From the NCBI GenBank assembly GCA_014873095.1, contig CP050848.1, positions 3,097,850-3,161,849 of the forward strand: a DNA stretch of 64,000 nt, in the 5' to 3' direction. Of the stretch, positions 17,260-26,800 are shown piece after piece. The notes under the pieces were generated by a model. The model saw only the letters and a list, made by a program, of their open reading frames with translations, had not been told where the DNA came from and ran no database searches. The position numbers and the translations under genes were made by a program. Each line of letters starts with the position of its first letter. The first letter of the stretch is position 1. Source of the DNA: Planctomycetales bacterium ZRK34 (GTDB lineage Bacteria > Planctomycetota > Phycisphaerae > Phycisphaerales > Zrk34).

Positions 17260-18046
17260 GCATGATACAAAAACGAATTCGGCTGTCAACGGGGATCAAG
17301 CAGGGATCGGCGCCTTCGGGATGGACGCATTCGGGGGTGGCATGTTTGGCGGCGCCTTCGGGGACGCTGCGGGGGAGGCTTCCGGGGCTTCGGGGGGCAG
17401 GGCTGGGGGGCGGACGCTGGCGGGGCGGATTCATGCGGAACTGCGACGACGGATCATGAGCGGGGCGATCGGGGCCGGTGAGCGGCTGGTCGTGGATCGG
17501 CTGGCGGCGGAGTTTGCCACGTCGATCACGCCGATCCGCGAAGCGCTGCGACTGTTGGAGCGCGATGCCCTGATCGAGGTGCGGCCCCACTGCGGGGCGA
17601 CGGTCTGCCTGCCCACGCCGCAGCGCTTCCGCGAGTTGCACCAGGTTCGCGGGGCGCTGGAACCGCTGGCGATGTCGCAGGCCTGTGAGCATCTGACGCC
17701 GGCGGATATCGACGAATTAAGTCGCACGATCGACATCGGCCGGTCAGTGCTGGCGGAGCCCGATCACGCGGATGACCCCGAAGCGATGCAGCGCTGGATC
17801 GGGGCCGACACCGCCTTTCACATGCTGATCTGGCGTCGCAGCGGCAACGGCCTGCTTGAACGCATGCTCGGTCAGCTCATGGACATGATCCGCCTGCACC
17901 GCGAGTTGTACTTCGTTTGCACCCAGCGCATCGCCCGCTCGGTCGACGAGCACCAGGCGATCGTCGACGCCCTGCGCGCCGGCGATGCGCCCGCCGCCAC
18001 CGCCCGCATGACCGACCACATGCAATCCTTCATCCCGCTGGGCTGA
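17255..18046 (+). CDS. GntR-family (FadR/FCD) transcriptional regulator
   Basis: A regulator with an N-terminal winged helix (about residues 55-120: IHAELRRRIMSGAIGAGERL, then TSITPIREALRLLERD as recognition region) and a C-terminal all-helical FCD ligand domain with metal-type residues (ADTAFHMLI, RSVDEHQAIVDAL, RMTDHM). The first 50 residues are glycine-rich and low complexity. The start is uncertain: ATG 17255 falls at the predicted transcription start, so either the message is leaderless or translation starts at ATG 17321 or 17342. Divergent from the sugar operon, which it most likely controls in response to a sugar-acid ligand. Its 3' end overlaps a decayed Rhs fragment by 17 bases. Confidence 0.9.
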   Translation: MMHDTKTNSAVNGDQAGIGAFGMDAFGGGMFGGAFGDAAGEASGASGGRAGGRTLAGRIHAELRRRIMSGAIGAGERLVVDRLAAEFATSITPIREALRLLERDALIEVRPHCGATVCLPTPQRFRELHQVRGALEPLAMSQACEHLTPADIDELSRTIDIGRSVLAEPDHADDPEAMQRWIGADTAFHMLIWRRSGNGLLERMLGQLMDMIRLHRELYFVCTQRIARSVDEHQAIVDALRAGDAPAATARMTDHMQSFIPLG

Positions 18047-18296
18047 CAGCCGTGTCGGCGCCCTTGAGCTTGATCTGATCATCTTCCGGGATGGTGATCG
18101 TCGACGGCGGCGAAGCGCCGGGATCGAGCTTGCCGCGCTGGACTTCGAGCAGGCGGTTGGCCGAGTCGTACTGATCCGCCGGATACAGATGGCCCAACAG
18201 CGGATGATGCAGATGCCGTTCAAACAGCCGGTTCGACACCTTGTCATAACCCGCAGTGAAGCCGAGGATGAGTTGATTTTTGTTGGGATTAGCCAT
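18030..18296 (-). pseudogene. Orphan Rhs/YD-repeat fragment
   Basis: An 88-codon open frame whose protein matches YD-repeat (Rhs) wording: LGFTAGYDKVSNRLFERHL, then YPADQYDSANRLLEVQRGKL, then a tail lacking further repeats. Rhs shells are normally over 1,000 residues, so this is a fragment. It starts inside the preceding gene's end (8-base overlap). A shorter piece of the same sequence (QLLLGFTAGYDKG) occurs at 59784-59849 in the same position behind a membrane-protein gene. Displaced Rhs fragments beyond an immunity gene are typical of Rhs tip exchange. Confidence 0.6.
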
Positions 18297-18834
18297 CTTT
18301 ACAATCCAATTCTTCTGAAGATGCACCAACCGGAACTTTATTCAGAATCACATCTCGGCCGAACCATTGAATGTAAACCAGTTCAGCGATCCCATACCCC
18401 ATAACGATGGTTGCATCATTGACTGCAATCGCAATAGGCAAACGTGCGTACCATGTATCCAAATCTCTGTAGAATACCGGCGGCTCGTCCATCCAAGAAA
18501 ACTTCAATTTGGGATAACGATCGCGGCATTTATTCTTACACTCATCCTTAACTCGCTCGTATTGTGGCTCGAGAAGGATGGCAAGTTCGTGATCTTCAAG
18601 AGAATCGATCCAGTTGTGAATTCGCTGCCATTGGATACGCAATATAAAGTATCTACATCGACTCGACAGCAAATTCATAACACCTGCAATCACTGCGGGG
18701 CTGGCAACAATTGACCAATAGTATGGATCGTTCGGTCTTGTAAATAAATCGATTGCCATGAAGCCAAGTCCGCCAACAATCAGTATTAATGACGTAATAA
18801 CTATGTGTCGCCATTGTGACTTAGTTTTCTTCAT
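18289..18834 (-). CDS. Two-helix membrane protein, candidate immunity protein of an Rhs-type toxin
   Basis: A 181-residue protein of much lower GC than the region. Two TM helices lie near the N-terminus (about residues 11-30 and 40-58), followed by a charged cytoplasmic-type domain with several Cys and aromatic residues (KDECKNKCRDRYPKLKFSWM). No family recognised. It sits 15 bases behind a truncated open frame that looks like a toxin tip and just before an orphan Rhs fragment, the classical place of an immunity gene. The immunity role is inferred from position only. Confidence 0.6.
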   Translation of the reverse strand: MKKTKSQWRHIVITSLILIVGGLGFMAIDLFTRPNDPYYWSIVASPAVIAGVMNLLSSRCRYFILRIQWQRIHNWIDSLEDHELAILLEPQYERVKDECKNKCRDRYPKLKFSWMDEPPVFYRDLDTWYARLPIAIAVNDATIVMGYGIAELVYIQWFGRDVILNKVPVGASSEELDCKDG

Positions 18835-18849
18835 TGATCATATTGTCAG

Positions 18850-19077
18850 TTATTTGCCAAACAACTTGTTTACATTTATTTGCCGTATCGCATCAATAAA
18901 CTGCTGGTCAATCGCTTGCTGCCCCATTGGTGGCATAGCAAAACGGGAAGTTCCATTAGTATCATAATACCATCCACCTTCCTGTAATGCTTGCGAGCGA
19001 ACCCGAGCTATCCCAGGGTTGATCTTATAAGTTGTTAACGCTTCGATAAGCGTTTGGAGAAGATAAGGGAAGATAAG
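18850..19077 (-). pseudogene. C-terminal remnant of a low-GC protein, probable Rhs toxin tip
   Basis: On the minus strand an open frame of about 60 codons runs from the IS junction to a TAA at 18850-18852. Its translation contains ALQEGGWYYDTNGTSRFAMP and ends INVNKLFGK. It has no start of its own and is cut by the insertion-sequence junction, so it is the 3' end of an interrupted gene. Low GC and the following candidate immunity gene suggest a toxin C-terminus. No catalytic motif is recognisable in what remains. Confidence 0.5.
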
Positions 19078-19128
19078 GTGTCAGGAATGCCCTGTAGGGG
19101 AAGATAAGGTGTCAGGAATGCCCTGTAG
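19069..19128. repeat. 31-bp tandem duplication of the IS end and its target
   Basis: The string GAAGATAAGGTGTCAGGAAT followed by GCCCTGTAG occurs twice with a 31-base offset (19069 and 19100). The second copy leads into the complete element; the first carries only the 10-base terminal TGCCCTGTAG. It looks like a scar of an earlier imprecise excision or a one-ended event at the same target. Confidence 0.75.
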
Positions 19129-20062
19129 AAAAGCTCTGCAAATCTGAGGATCATCAGGTTGTGGGTGACGGCGCGGAGGTTCATTTCGCGGCGGCGGGTT
19201 TGATACTTTCGTGACGTCAGGGCGGAGCCAAAGTGGCGTTTGAGCATGAACATCACGGTCTCGACCTGCCAGCGCTGGCCGTAGGTCTCGTCGTCGAAGG
19301 CGGTGGCCATCAGCCAGCGCCATCGACCGGTCGTTTCAACGTTGGACGACCAGCGGTCGCGGGGATCAGCGAGGCGATGTTCAGGTATTCGCGCAGCAGG
19401 ATGTGGTTGGGTTCGGAGTCGTAGCCGGCGTCGGCGATCAGCCGTTGCGGCACGGCGTTGACGCACATGCCGCCCATCAGCGGCAGCAGTTGATCGACAT
19501 CGGGGCGCGGGCCCATCGTGGCGTGGGTGCCGAGGATCAGGTGGTTGTCGCAATCGGCCACGACGCCGAGTTTGGCGAATCGGCGATAGGTCGTGGTTTG
19601 ATACAAACCCGGCGATCGCGCTTTTCTTCGCACAAAGTATCGGCTGGCGCCGTCGAGTTCGAAGCCCGTCGAGTCGGCAGCGGCAGTGTCGATCGCTTCG
19701 GCGATCAGCGGCGAAGTCTCCAGCGATGTGTCCGGGTGACGATGCAGCAGCGCCACCGTCTGCGCGAGCATGCGGCGGATCAGCGCGTCGCGCAGAAGCC
19801 GCCGCTCGACTTTCTGCAGCGTGGTGAAGTGCGGCACCTTCGCAAGCTGCATGTCGCTGCACAGCGTCGGCCAGTCGATGAGCATGGCGACGATGCCGCG
19901 ATAGTCGTTGCGTGTGAACTGCCGCAGTACGAGGACGGCGAACAACTGCGGCAGCGTGAAGTCGTGACGCGAGAACCGGTGACCATAGCGCGGCAGCACC
20001 CGCCGGCCGACCCCCAGGGCCATCGCCGTCACCCGCCGTGGCGACTTGGATGTCAGGCTCAT
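19119..20062 (-). pseudogene. DDE transposase, frameshifted (copy A)
   Basis: Reading from ATG 20062 gives about 245 residues nearly identical to the intact transposase at 60230-61213, then a 4-base deletion near 19335 shifts the frame; the correct downstream frame resumes with MATAFDDETYGQRWQVETVM. The first two catalytic Asp lie before the shift and the Glu after it, so the protein is inactive unless the ribosome slips. Family details are given under the intact copy. Confidence 0.9.
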
Positions 20063-20137
20063 CGTTCATCATCTAACGCCTTGGGCCCAACCGCGCAACC
20101 GAACACGCGCCGAACATCAGAGCTTTTCTACAGGGCA
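19119..20137 (-). mobile_element. IS4-type insertion sequence, copy A (1,019 bp, defective)
   Basis: The terminal inverted repeats are TGCCCTGTAGAAAAGCTCTG (19119-19138) and its complement (20118-20137), a perfect 20-bp match. The element is flanked by the direct repeat TGTCAGGAA at 19110-19118 and 20138-20146, a 9-bp target duplication. It is 4 bp shorter than copy B (60155-61177) because of a deletion inside the transposase gene. It separates a toxin-tip remnant from a decayed Rhs-core-like stretch. Confidence 0.9.
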
Positions 20138-20217
20138 TGTCAGGAACCTTTTTTGCGCATTTCGTTTGTAATGGGCAAACTAGGCTGTTGTATAAACACT
20201 TGTGTTGCATGTTTTGA

Positions 20218-20425
20218 TCATATGCTCTTGGTTGCGGGTGACGAAACGGCCACGAGATGAGATGGTCGTAGCGGCGGCTGGTGTAGATGTAGGCGCACAG
20301 GGGGACGCGTTTGCGGCAGACGCCGGCGAGGTCGTAGAAGAGCTGGGTCTGGCCGCAAGAGTCGGTGCCGTAGGCTTCGACGAGGCAGGCGGCCGAGCAG
20401 GTCAGGGCGACTGAGCGGTCGCGAG
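20218..20425 (-). pseudogene. Possible decayed end of an Rhs core
   Basis: The minus strand is open through this stretch and reads CLVEAYGTDSCGQTQLFYDL and later YIYTSRRYDHLI, similar in wording to the end of YD-repeat cores (.. VEAYxxDxxGxxxLFYD .. FTGRRYD ..). It has no start. On the minus strand the order would be Rhs core end, insertion sequence, toxin tip (18850-19077), candidate immunity gene (18289-18834), as in intact Rhs loci. The similarity was judged by eye and is moderate. The remainder of 20138-20576 holds nothing else that I can recognise. Confidence 0.35.
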
Positions 20426-20576
20426 GGGCGGTGATGGGCGGAATTGGTGGGTGGGGGGACGTTTTTTTGATTGACGGCAGCCGGGTGGAGGGGGTACGCT
20501 GATAATGCCCAAGGGGTCATGCAGTTCTGGAGTTTGTGAGGCCGAACGATAATTTGTGAGTTAGAGGAGCAAGCAG

Positions 20577-23500
20577 ATGGCGCGGAACATAGCGCGGTGG
20601 TTCATGGGGCTTACGGTATGCGCCTTGATTTTGAGCGTGGCATGGCCGGCGGGCGGGGCGGTGAAGACATGGGACGGGGCGGGGGCCAGCAGCGACTGGT
20701 CTGACGACGGCGTGGGCGGCAACTGGTCCGGCGATCCGGCGCCGGTGACGACCGTCGACGAGGTGCTGTTTGGCGACGGCGGGGCGGATGCCACCTTCGG
20801 CAACATCACCAGCGTGCTGGACATCTCGCCGATGAGTCTGACCGGGCTCGTGTTCGCCAACACCACCGGCAATACCCACACGCTCGACCTCAATGGCAAC
20901 ACGTTGACGGTCCTCGGCGATGTCGATGTGAACGTCGACCTGTTTGGCGAGGCCACCCTCGCGGGGATCACCGACACGGTCGGCGGGGGCGTCTTGAACA
21001 TCGGCGACGGCACGCAGGCGGTCACCATCGGCCAGCGCAACAGCTCCACCAGCGGCAACATGAGCGGCACGCTGGATCTGACAGGCGTGCAGACGGTGAA
21101 CATCGATGTCGCGACCATCACGATGTCGGACAGCAACATGGGGGCGTTCGTGCCGACGGTCGCCGAGCTGAATCTCGGCATGACCAATACGGTTGGGGCT
21201 GACACGTTTTATGTCGGCCGGCGCAAGAGCGAGGCGACGGTCGATATCGTTTCCGGCGGCACGCTGAACCTCGGCGACAGCATCAACCGCACCGATCTGC
21301 TGATCTCCTACTGCGACATCAACACGGGGTTCAACGGTTCGGGGGATTTCGACCTGTCGGCCGGCAAGCTGGTCGCCTATCTGGATGATCTTCAGATCGG
21401 CGTCAAGACCACCGGCTCCTCCAGCGGCAACACGATCGGCACGTTCACGATGTCTGACGATGCGGCCAACAGCGTCGACGTCAACAACGTGGTGCTCGGC
21501 GACTGGGATGCAACCGGCAGCGGCACGGCTTCGGGCGCCATCACGATGGGCGGGGGCACGTTCGACGTCAACGGCAACCTCGTGCGCGGCGACACGGTCG
21601 GGGCGGGCTCAACCAGCAGCAGCACCGTCAATGTCAACGGCGGGGCGATGAGCGTCGCCGGCGATTTCAAGGTCGACACCGTTTTCATCGGTTCCAACGG
21701 CGGCACGGGTGTGATCACCGTTGGCGGCGATGCGCAGATCGGCTCGGGGACCGAAGACCTGACCATCGGCTTCCGCAACGTGAACGCAAGCGGCGCGACC
21801 CACGGCACGCTCGACCTGTCCGCCGCCACGTCGGTCGACATCAACGTCGCGACGATCACGCTGTCGGACAATTCCTCCAACCAGATCGACCCGACCACCG
21901 GCACGCTGCACCTGGGCATGACCAACACGATTGCAGCGAACACGTTCTACGTCGGCCGGCGCAAGGGCACGGGCAGCGTCGACATCGCCTCTGGCGGCAC
22001 GCTGGATCTGGGCTCCGGCGGCGCACGCACCGACCTGCTGATCAGCTACGGCGACATCAATACGTCGTTCGACGCCTCGGGTGATTTCGACCTGTCCGCC
22101 GGGGTGCTGCACGCTTTTCTGAACGATCTGAAAATCGGCTCCAAGACCGATGGCACCAGCAACGGCGATTCGATCGGGACCTTCACGATGTCCGATGACG
22201 CCGGCAACAGCGTCGACGTCAACAACGTGGTGCTCGGCGACTGGCAGATCACCAGCACCGGCACCGCCTCCGGCAAGATCACCATGTACGGCGGTACGTT
22301 CACCGTCAACAACAACCTCGTGCGCGGCGCCGCCAATGGCACGGGCACTTCCTACAGCGAACTCGTCGTCAGCGGCGGCACGATGAATGTCGGCGGCGAC
22401 TTGATGGTCGACACCGTCAGCGTCGGTTACAACGGCCGCACGGGTCTGATCACCGTCGACGGCGATGCGCAGATCGGCAGCGGGACAGAAACGTTGATCA
22501 TCGGTCGTCGCAATTCCGGGTCCGGCCCCACGACCAACGGCACGCTCGATCTGGCCGGCGCCGACTCCGCCGATATCAACGTCGGCAATCTGTACCTGGG
22601 CATGCAGTCGACATCCAACGATACGGTCAACGGCACGCTGACGCTTTCGACCACCGGGGCCAACACGCTGACTGCCGATACGATCCGTCTTGGATACATC
22701 GACGGCGGCAACGTCGGCTCGACCGTCGGCAACATCCACTTCGGCGGCGCGGCCAACAACGTGTCCGTTGACACATTCCGCGTTGGCAACGAAAAGGCCG
22801 TCGGTCATGTCGACATCGTCGCCGGCGGGGTGTTGACGCTCGGTGGTAAATCCGTCGCCGAAGCTGACCTGCTCATCGGCGACAATGCGAACCCCGGCAC
22901 CGGCACGACGCCTTCGCCCAGCACATTCGACATCAGCGGCGCATCAGCGGCCAGCATGTTGACACTCGATGAGTTGGTCGTCGGTCGTTATGAAGGCACC
23001 GGCGCCGGCGGCGGTCGCGGTGAGTTCACCATGGACGCCGGCACCGTCATCGCCAACAGCATCGAACTGGCCACCTCCAACGGGTCCAACCCCGGCAACA
23101 CCTTCGGCACGATCAACCTCAATGGCGGCACCCTCCGCGCCGGAACCATCGAGCACAACACCGTCGGCTCTACCGCCATGCTCAACTTCACCGGCGGCCG
23201 CCTTGCTGTTGGCAGTATGAACTTCACGCTCGACCAGGACGGCGGCATCCTCGCGCCCGGCGATTCGCCCGGCCTGACCGCTATCGACGGCGACTACAAC
23301 CTCAACGCCGGTTCCATCGAAATCGAGATCGACGGCCTGACGCCCGGCACCGGTTACGACCGCGTGACAGTCACCGGAACGGCGACGCTGGCCAGCGCCT
23401 CGGTGGTCGATGTGCTGCTGGGGTATTCGCCCGGCAGCAGTTCGTACGATGTGCTGATCGCCGACGAAATCATCGACAACGGCGTTGTCGTAAATCTGCC

Positions 23501-23660
23501 CAGCGCCATGTGGAGCTACAGCATCATCGACAATTTTGATGGTTTCAACGACGTGCTGCGGTTGAGTTTTGTGGTGCCGGAGCCGGGAACGTTAATGCTT
23601 TTGATGCCGATGCTTATGGCCTCGGCCCGCAGGCGTCGCGCGGTGCGTGCGGCCGCCTGA
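20577..23660 (+). CDS. Large secreted PEP-CTERM protein with internal beta-repeats
   Basis: A 1,027-residue exported protein. A signal peptide (residues 1-28, ending WPAGGA) is followed by autotransporter-type beta-strand repeats rich in Gly, Asn, Thr and Asp. A long repeat of about 248 residues is obvious: DTFYVGRRK begins at about residues 208 and 455, each followed by TDLLISYxDIN, GDFDLSAG, TIGTFTMSDDA and SVDVNNVVLGDW; a third partial unit follows. The C-terminus is a PEP-CTERM sorting signal: VPEPGT, a hydrophobic stretch and ARRRR. Such proteins are cleaved and anchored or released by an exosortase at the outer surface. RBS AGAGGAG precedes the ATG. Likely a matrix or surface fibre. Confidence 0.9.
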   Translation: MARNIARWFMGLTVCALILSVAWPAGGAVKTWDGAGASSDWSDDGVGGNWSGDPAPVTTVDEVLFGDGGADATFGNITSVLDISPMSLTGLVFANTTGNTHTLDLNGNTLTVLGDVDVNVDLFGEATLAGITDTVGGGVLNIGDGTQAVTIGQRNSSTSGNMSGTLDLTGVQTVNIDVATITMSDSNMGAFVPTVAELNLGMTNTVGADTFYVGRRKSEATVDIVSGGTLNLGDSINRTDLLISYCDINTGFNGSGDFDLSAGKLVAYLDDLQIGVKTTGSSSGNTIGTFTMSDDAANSVDVNNVVLGDWDATGSGTASGAITMGGGTFDVNGNLVRGDTVGAGSTSSSTVNVNGGAMSVAGDFKVDTVFIGSNGGTGVITVGGDAQIGSGTEDLTIGFRNVNASGATHGTLDLSAATSVDINVATITLSDNSSNQIDPTTGTLHLGMTNTIAANTFYVGRRKGTGSVDIASGGTLDLGSGGARTDLLISYGDINTSFDASGDFDLSAGVLHAFLNDLKIGSKTDGTSNGDSIGTFTMSDDAGNSVDVNNVVLGDWQITSTGTASGKITMYGGTFTVNNNLVRGAANGTGTSYSELVVSGGTMNVGGDLMVDTVSVGYNGRTGLITVDGDAQIGSGTETLIIGRRNSGSGPTTNGTLDLAGADSADINVGNLYLGMQSTSNDTVNGTLTLSTTGANTLTADTIRLGYIDGGNVGSTVGNIHFGGAANNVSVDTFRVGNEKAVGHVDIVAGGVLTLGGKSVAEADLLIGDNANPGTGTTPSPSTFDISGASAASMLTLDELVVGRYEGTGAGGGRGEFTMDAGTVIANSIELATSNGSNPGNTFGTINLNGGTLRAGTIEHNTVGSTAMLNFTGGRLAVGSMNFTLDQDGGILAPGDSPGLTAIDGDYNLNAGSIEIEIDGLTPGTGYDRVTVTGTATLASASVVDVLLGYSPGSSSYDVLIADEIIDNGVVVNLPSAMWSYSIIDNFDGFNDVLRLSFVVPEPGTLMLLMPMLMASARRRRAVRAAA

Positions 23661-23806
23661 AAAGTGGATTCTGCTAAATTTTCATTGAATGTCGTGAGCG
23701 TGTGAGGTATCTTTTTAAGTGGAAAATGTGAGAAGTTTTTACGCAGCAAGCAGAGGCCAGCCTTCGGGCTGTACACGTCGAGACTGAAGAATGAGAGAGT
23801 GAGCTT

Positions 23807-26800
23807 ATGCCTATCCAAAAGATGGTGATTGTCGGGTTGTTGGGTGTGATTGTTGTTGTTCTGGCTGCCGGCGGTGTTCGTGCTGCGGACATCGGGAGCA
23901 CGACCTACTCGTCGGACACGACGTTGAACGACGGTGACACCTGGAGCACCGGGACGGTGACGATCAACAGCACGATCGTCGTCGACATTCCCAATGCCGC
24001 GACGGTGACCTTCGACCAGGGCGCCAACGCCACCATGGACGGCGATGGCATCTTTCGTGTGCAGGTCGGCGGCACATTCGTTCACGACGGGCCGAACGCC
24101 AGCGGCGACAACATTCTGATCCGTGACACCATCACCTTCGACAACCTCGGCACCTTCGAGTTCGCCAACGGCGGCGATGTGAACCTGGCCTCGACGACAC
24201 AGTTCGTCAACACCGGCCTGCTGTGGAAGTCCGGCTCGACCGGCACCTCCGGCGACCCGTCCTACATCTTCGGCTCGGGCACCGATGTGTTCATGAACAC
24301 CGGCACGATCCAGGTCGACGCCGGCATTCTGAACATCTCGCGCGGCGTGTCGACCGGCGGCACGTTCGATGTCAACGCCGGCCGCCTGGAGTTTGAAGGC
24401 GTCTGGACGGAACTGACCGGCGTCGCCGACATCGCCGGCGGCGTGATCACCTTCGGCAATGACAATCCCGCGGGCACTTCCGGCGGGCGCTTCATCGCCG
24501 GCTCGGCCACGACCGTCGTCAACATCTCCGGCGACGGCATCGACTGGTTCGGCACGGAGCTCGACACCAATGGCAACACCATCTCGCAGGAAGGCATCCT
24601 GCACATCCGCACCAACACCGATACGCGCAGCCTCACCGGTGCCGGCACATTCCTCAACGCCTCGGCCGGCACGATCGACTGGTCGCAGGGCGACATCGAT
24701 GTCGCCGCCAGCACCACCTTCTCCAACGAAGGCACGCTCGAAGTTCAGTCCGGCGATGTGAAGACGATCTCCGGCACGGGCGTTTTCGAAAACGCTTCCG
24801 GCGGCGTGACCAACATCAACAGCGGCTCAGCCATCACGGCCAACAACACGTTCGTCAACCACGGCACCGTCAACGCCGTCGACGGCTCCGTCCGCTTCGA
24901 AGGCACATCCGGGTTCCATAACGACACCGACGGCACGCTGAATCTTCAGAACGGCGTCTCCCTGACGATCGACGATTCAGACCTGATCAACGACGGCGTC
25001 ACCAACTACGCTGACAACGGCCACAAAACCCTCACCGGTAATGCGGCTTTCGTCAACAACGGCAGCTTCCTGCACAGCCAGTCCGGCGGCAACGACAACC
25101 TGCAAGGCCAGGGCACCGGCGGCTTCGTCAACAACGGCCTGTTTGAATTCCAGGGCGATGGTGACTTCGACATGTCCTCCAGCGACTACACCTTCACCAA
25201 CAACGGCACATTCCGGCGCAGCGGCGGAACCGGCGATACAACTTTCGTGTTCCGCAACGGCAACTTCATCAACGCCGCCGGCGGCGTCGTCGAAGCCACC
25301 AACAGCAAGATCGTGATCGCCCTGAACAACTCCGTCTCCGACGCCGGCAGCACATGGACCGCCAACGGCGGCCACATCCAGATCGGCGGCTCCTGGACCG
25401 GCGTGTTCAACGGCTCGGGCTCGGGCTCCAACTTCGTGTTTGTCGGCAACAACGGCAACGGCACCGTCGGCAAGAACGACCTGATCGTCGGAGCCGCCGG
25501 CGTCACCACCAACATCTCCGGCAACGGCTTCCACTTGCGCGCCGAGAACATCGACACTGCCGGCAACACCTTCACCAACACCGGCGTGTTCCACTTCTCC
25601 ACCAATGATGCCAAATCCATCACCGGCGGCGGAACCTTCCAGAACACCGGCGCCGGCCAGATGGACCTGATCACCGCCGTGCTCACGCTCGACGCCACCG
25701 ACCTGACCAACGCCGCGACGTTCACCATCGCCGGGGCCGTGACGCTCGACGGGACCGGTGAGTTGATCAACGCGGCCGGCGGCACCCTGATCTGGGACAC
25801 GCCCAGCGCTGATTCCAACTTCATCCTCGATGCCGCGATTCGCAATCAGGCCACGCTCAACCTGACCGGCGGTTCCAACCACATCCTCGAGGGCACAGGC
25901 ACATTCGAAAACACCGCCACCGGCACGATCAACTGGAACGGCGCCGGCAACCTGACCCTCAACAACGACCTGACCAACAACGGCACGTTCAACTACAACG
26001 AAAACGGCACGAATCTCGGCCTCGCCGGCTCCGCCTCCTTCATCAACAACGGCGCCTTCAATCACAACAACACCGGCGGCGGCGACAACCTCGACATGAG
26101 CCTGACCGGCGGGTTCATCAACAACGGCCTGTACGACTTCACCAACAACGGCGACGTCCAACTGCCCGACAGCTTCACTTTCACCAACAACGGCACCGTG
26201 CGCAAGTCCGCCGGTGAAGGCAACGAATCGCTGTTCTTCCACTTCGGTGGCGGCTCCGGCGTCGGCGGCACATTCGACAACCAGGGCACCGTTGAAGTGC
26301 TCGACGGCCAGCTTCAGTTCCAGGCGGCCAGCGGCACGCAGTTCGACGACATCGTCGTCACGCAGGTCTCCGGCTCGACCTTGACCGGCGGCACATGGAT
26401 CGTCGACGCCACCGCCGACGGCAGCGCCGAACTCGACCTGCAGCCGGCCAACCCCGGCATCACCACCCTCGGCGCCGGCGCCAAGGTCAAACTCATCGGC
26501 AGCGGCTCGGTCTTCTCACAGATCAACGGCCTGACCACCGTCGACGGTTCGTTCTACGTCAACGGCACGCGCAGCTTCAACCTCGCCGGCGGGTTCACCG
26601 TTTCGGCGACCGGCGTCCTCGGCGGCGACGGCACCTTCGTCGGCGATGCGAATATCGCCGGCATCCTCGCCCCCGGCGATGAAGGCGCCACCGGCATCCT
26701 CAACTTCGAATCCGTCGTCGATCTGACCAACGGCACGTTCCAGATCGACATCAACGGCACCACCGTCGGCTCCGAATATGACCAGCTCGCCTTCACCGGC

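Noticed and set aside
18367..18967. Small plus-strand open frames opposite the low-GC Rhs-associated genes
   Set aside because: The minus-strand frames give TM helices, sensible starts and gene overlaps; the plus-strand ones have no support.
24977..26242. Long Val/Gly/Ala-rich minus-strand frame opposite the second PEP-CTERM gene (similar one at 21609-22808)
   Set aside because: Composition is the mirror of the repetitive plus-strand gene; no start signals or motifs.
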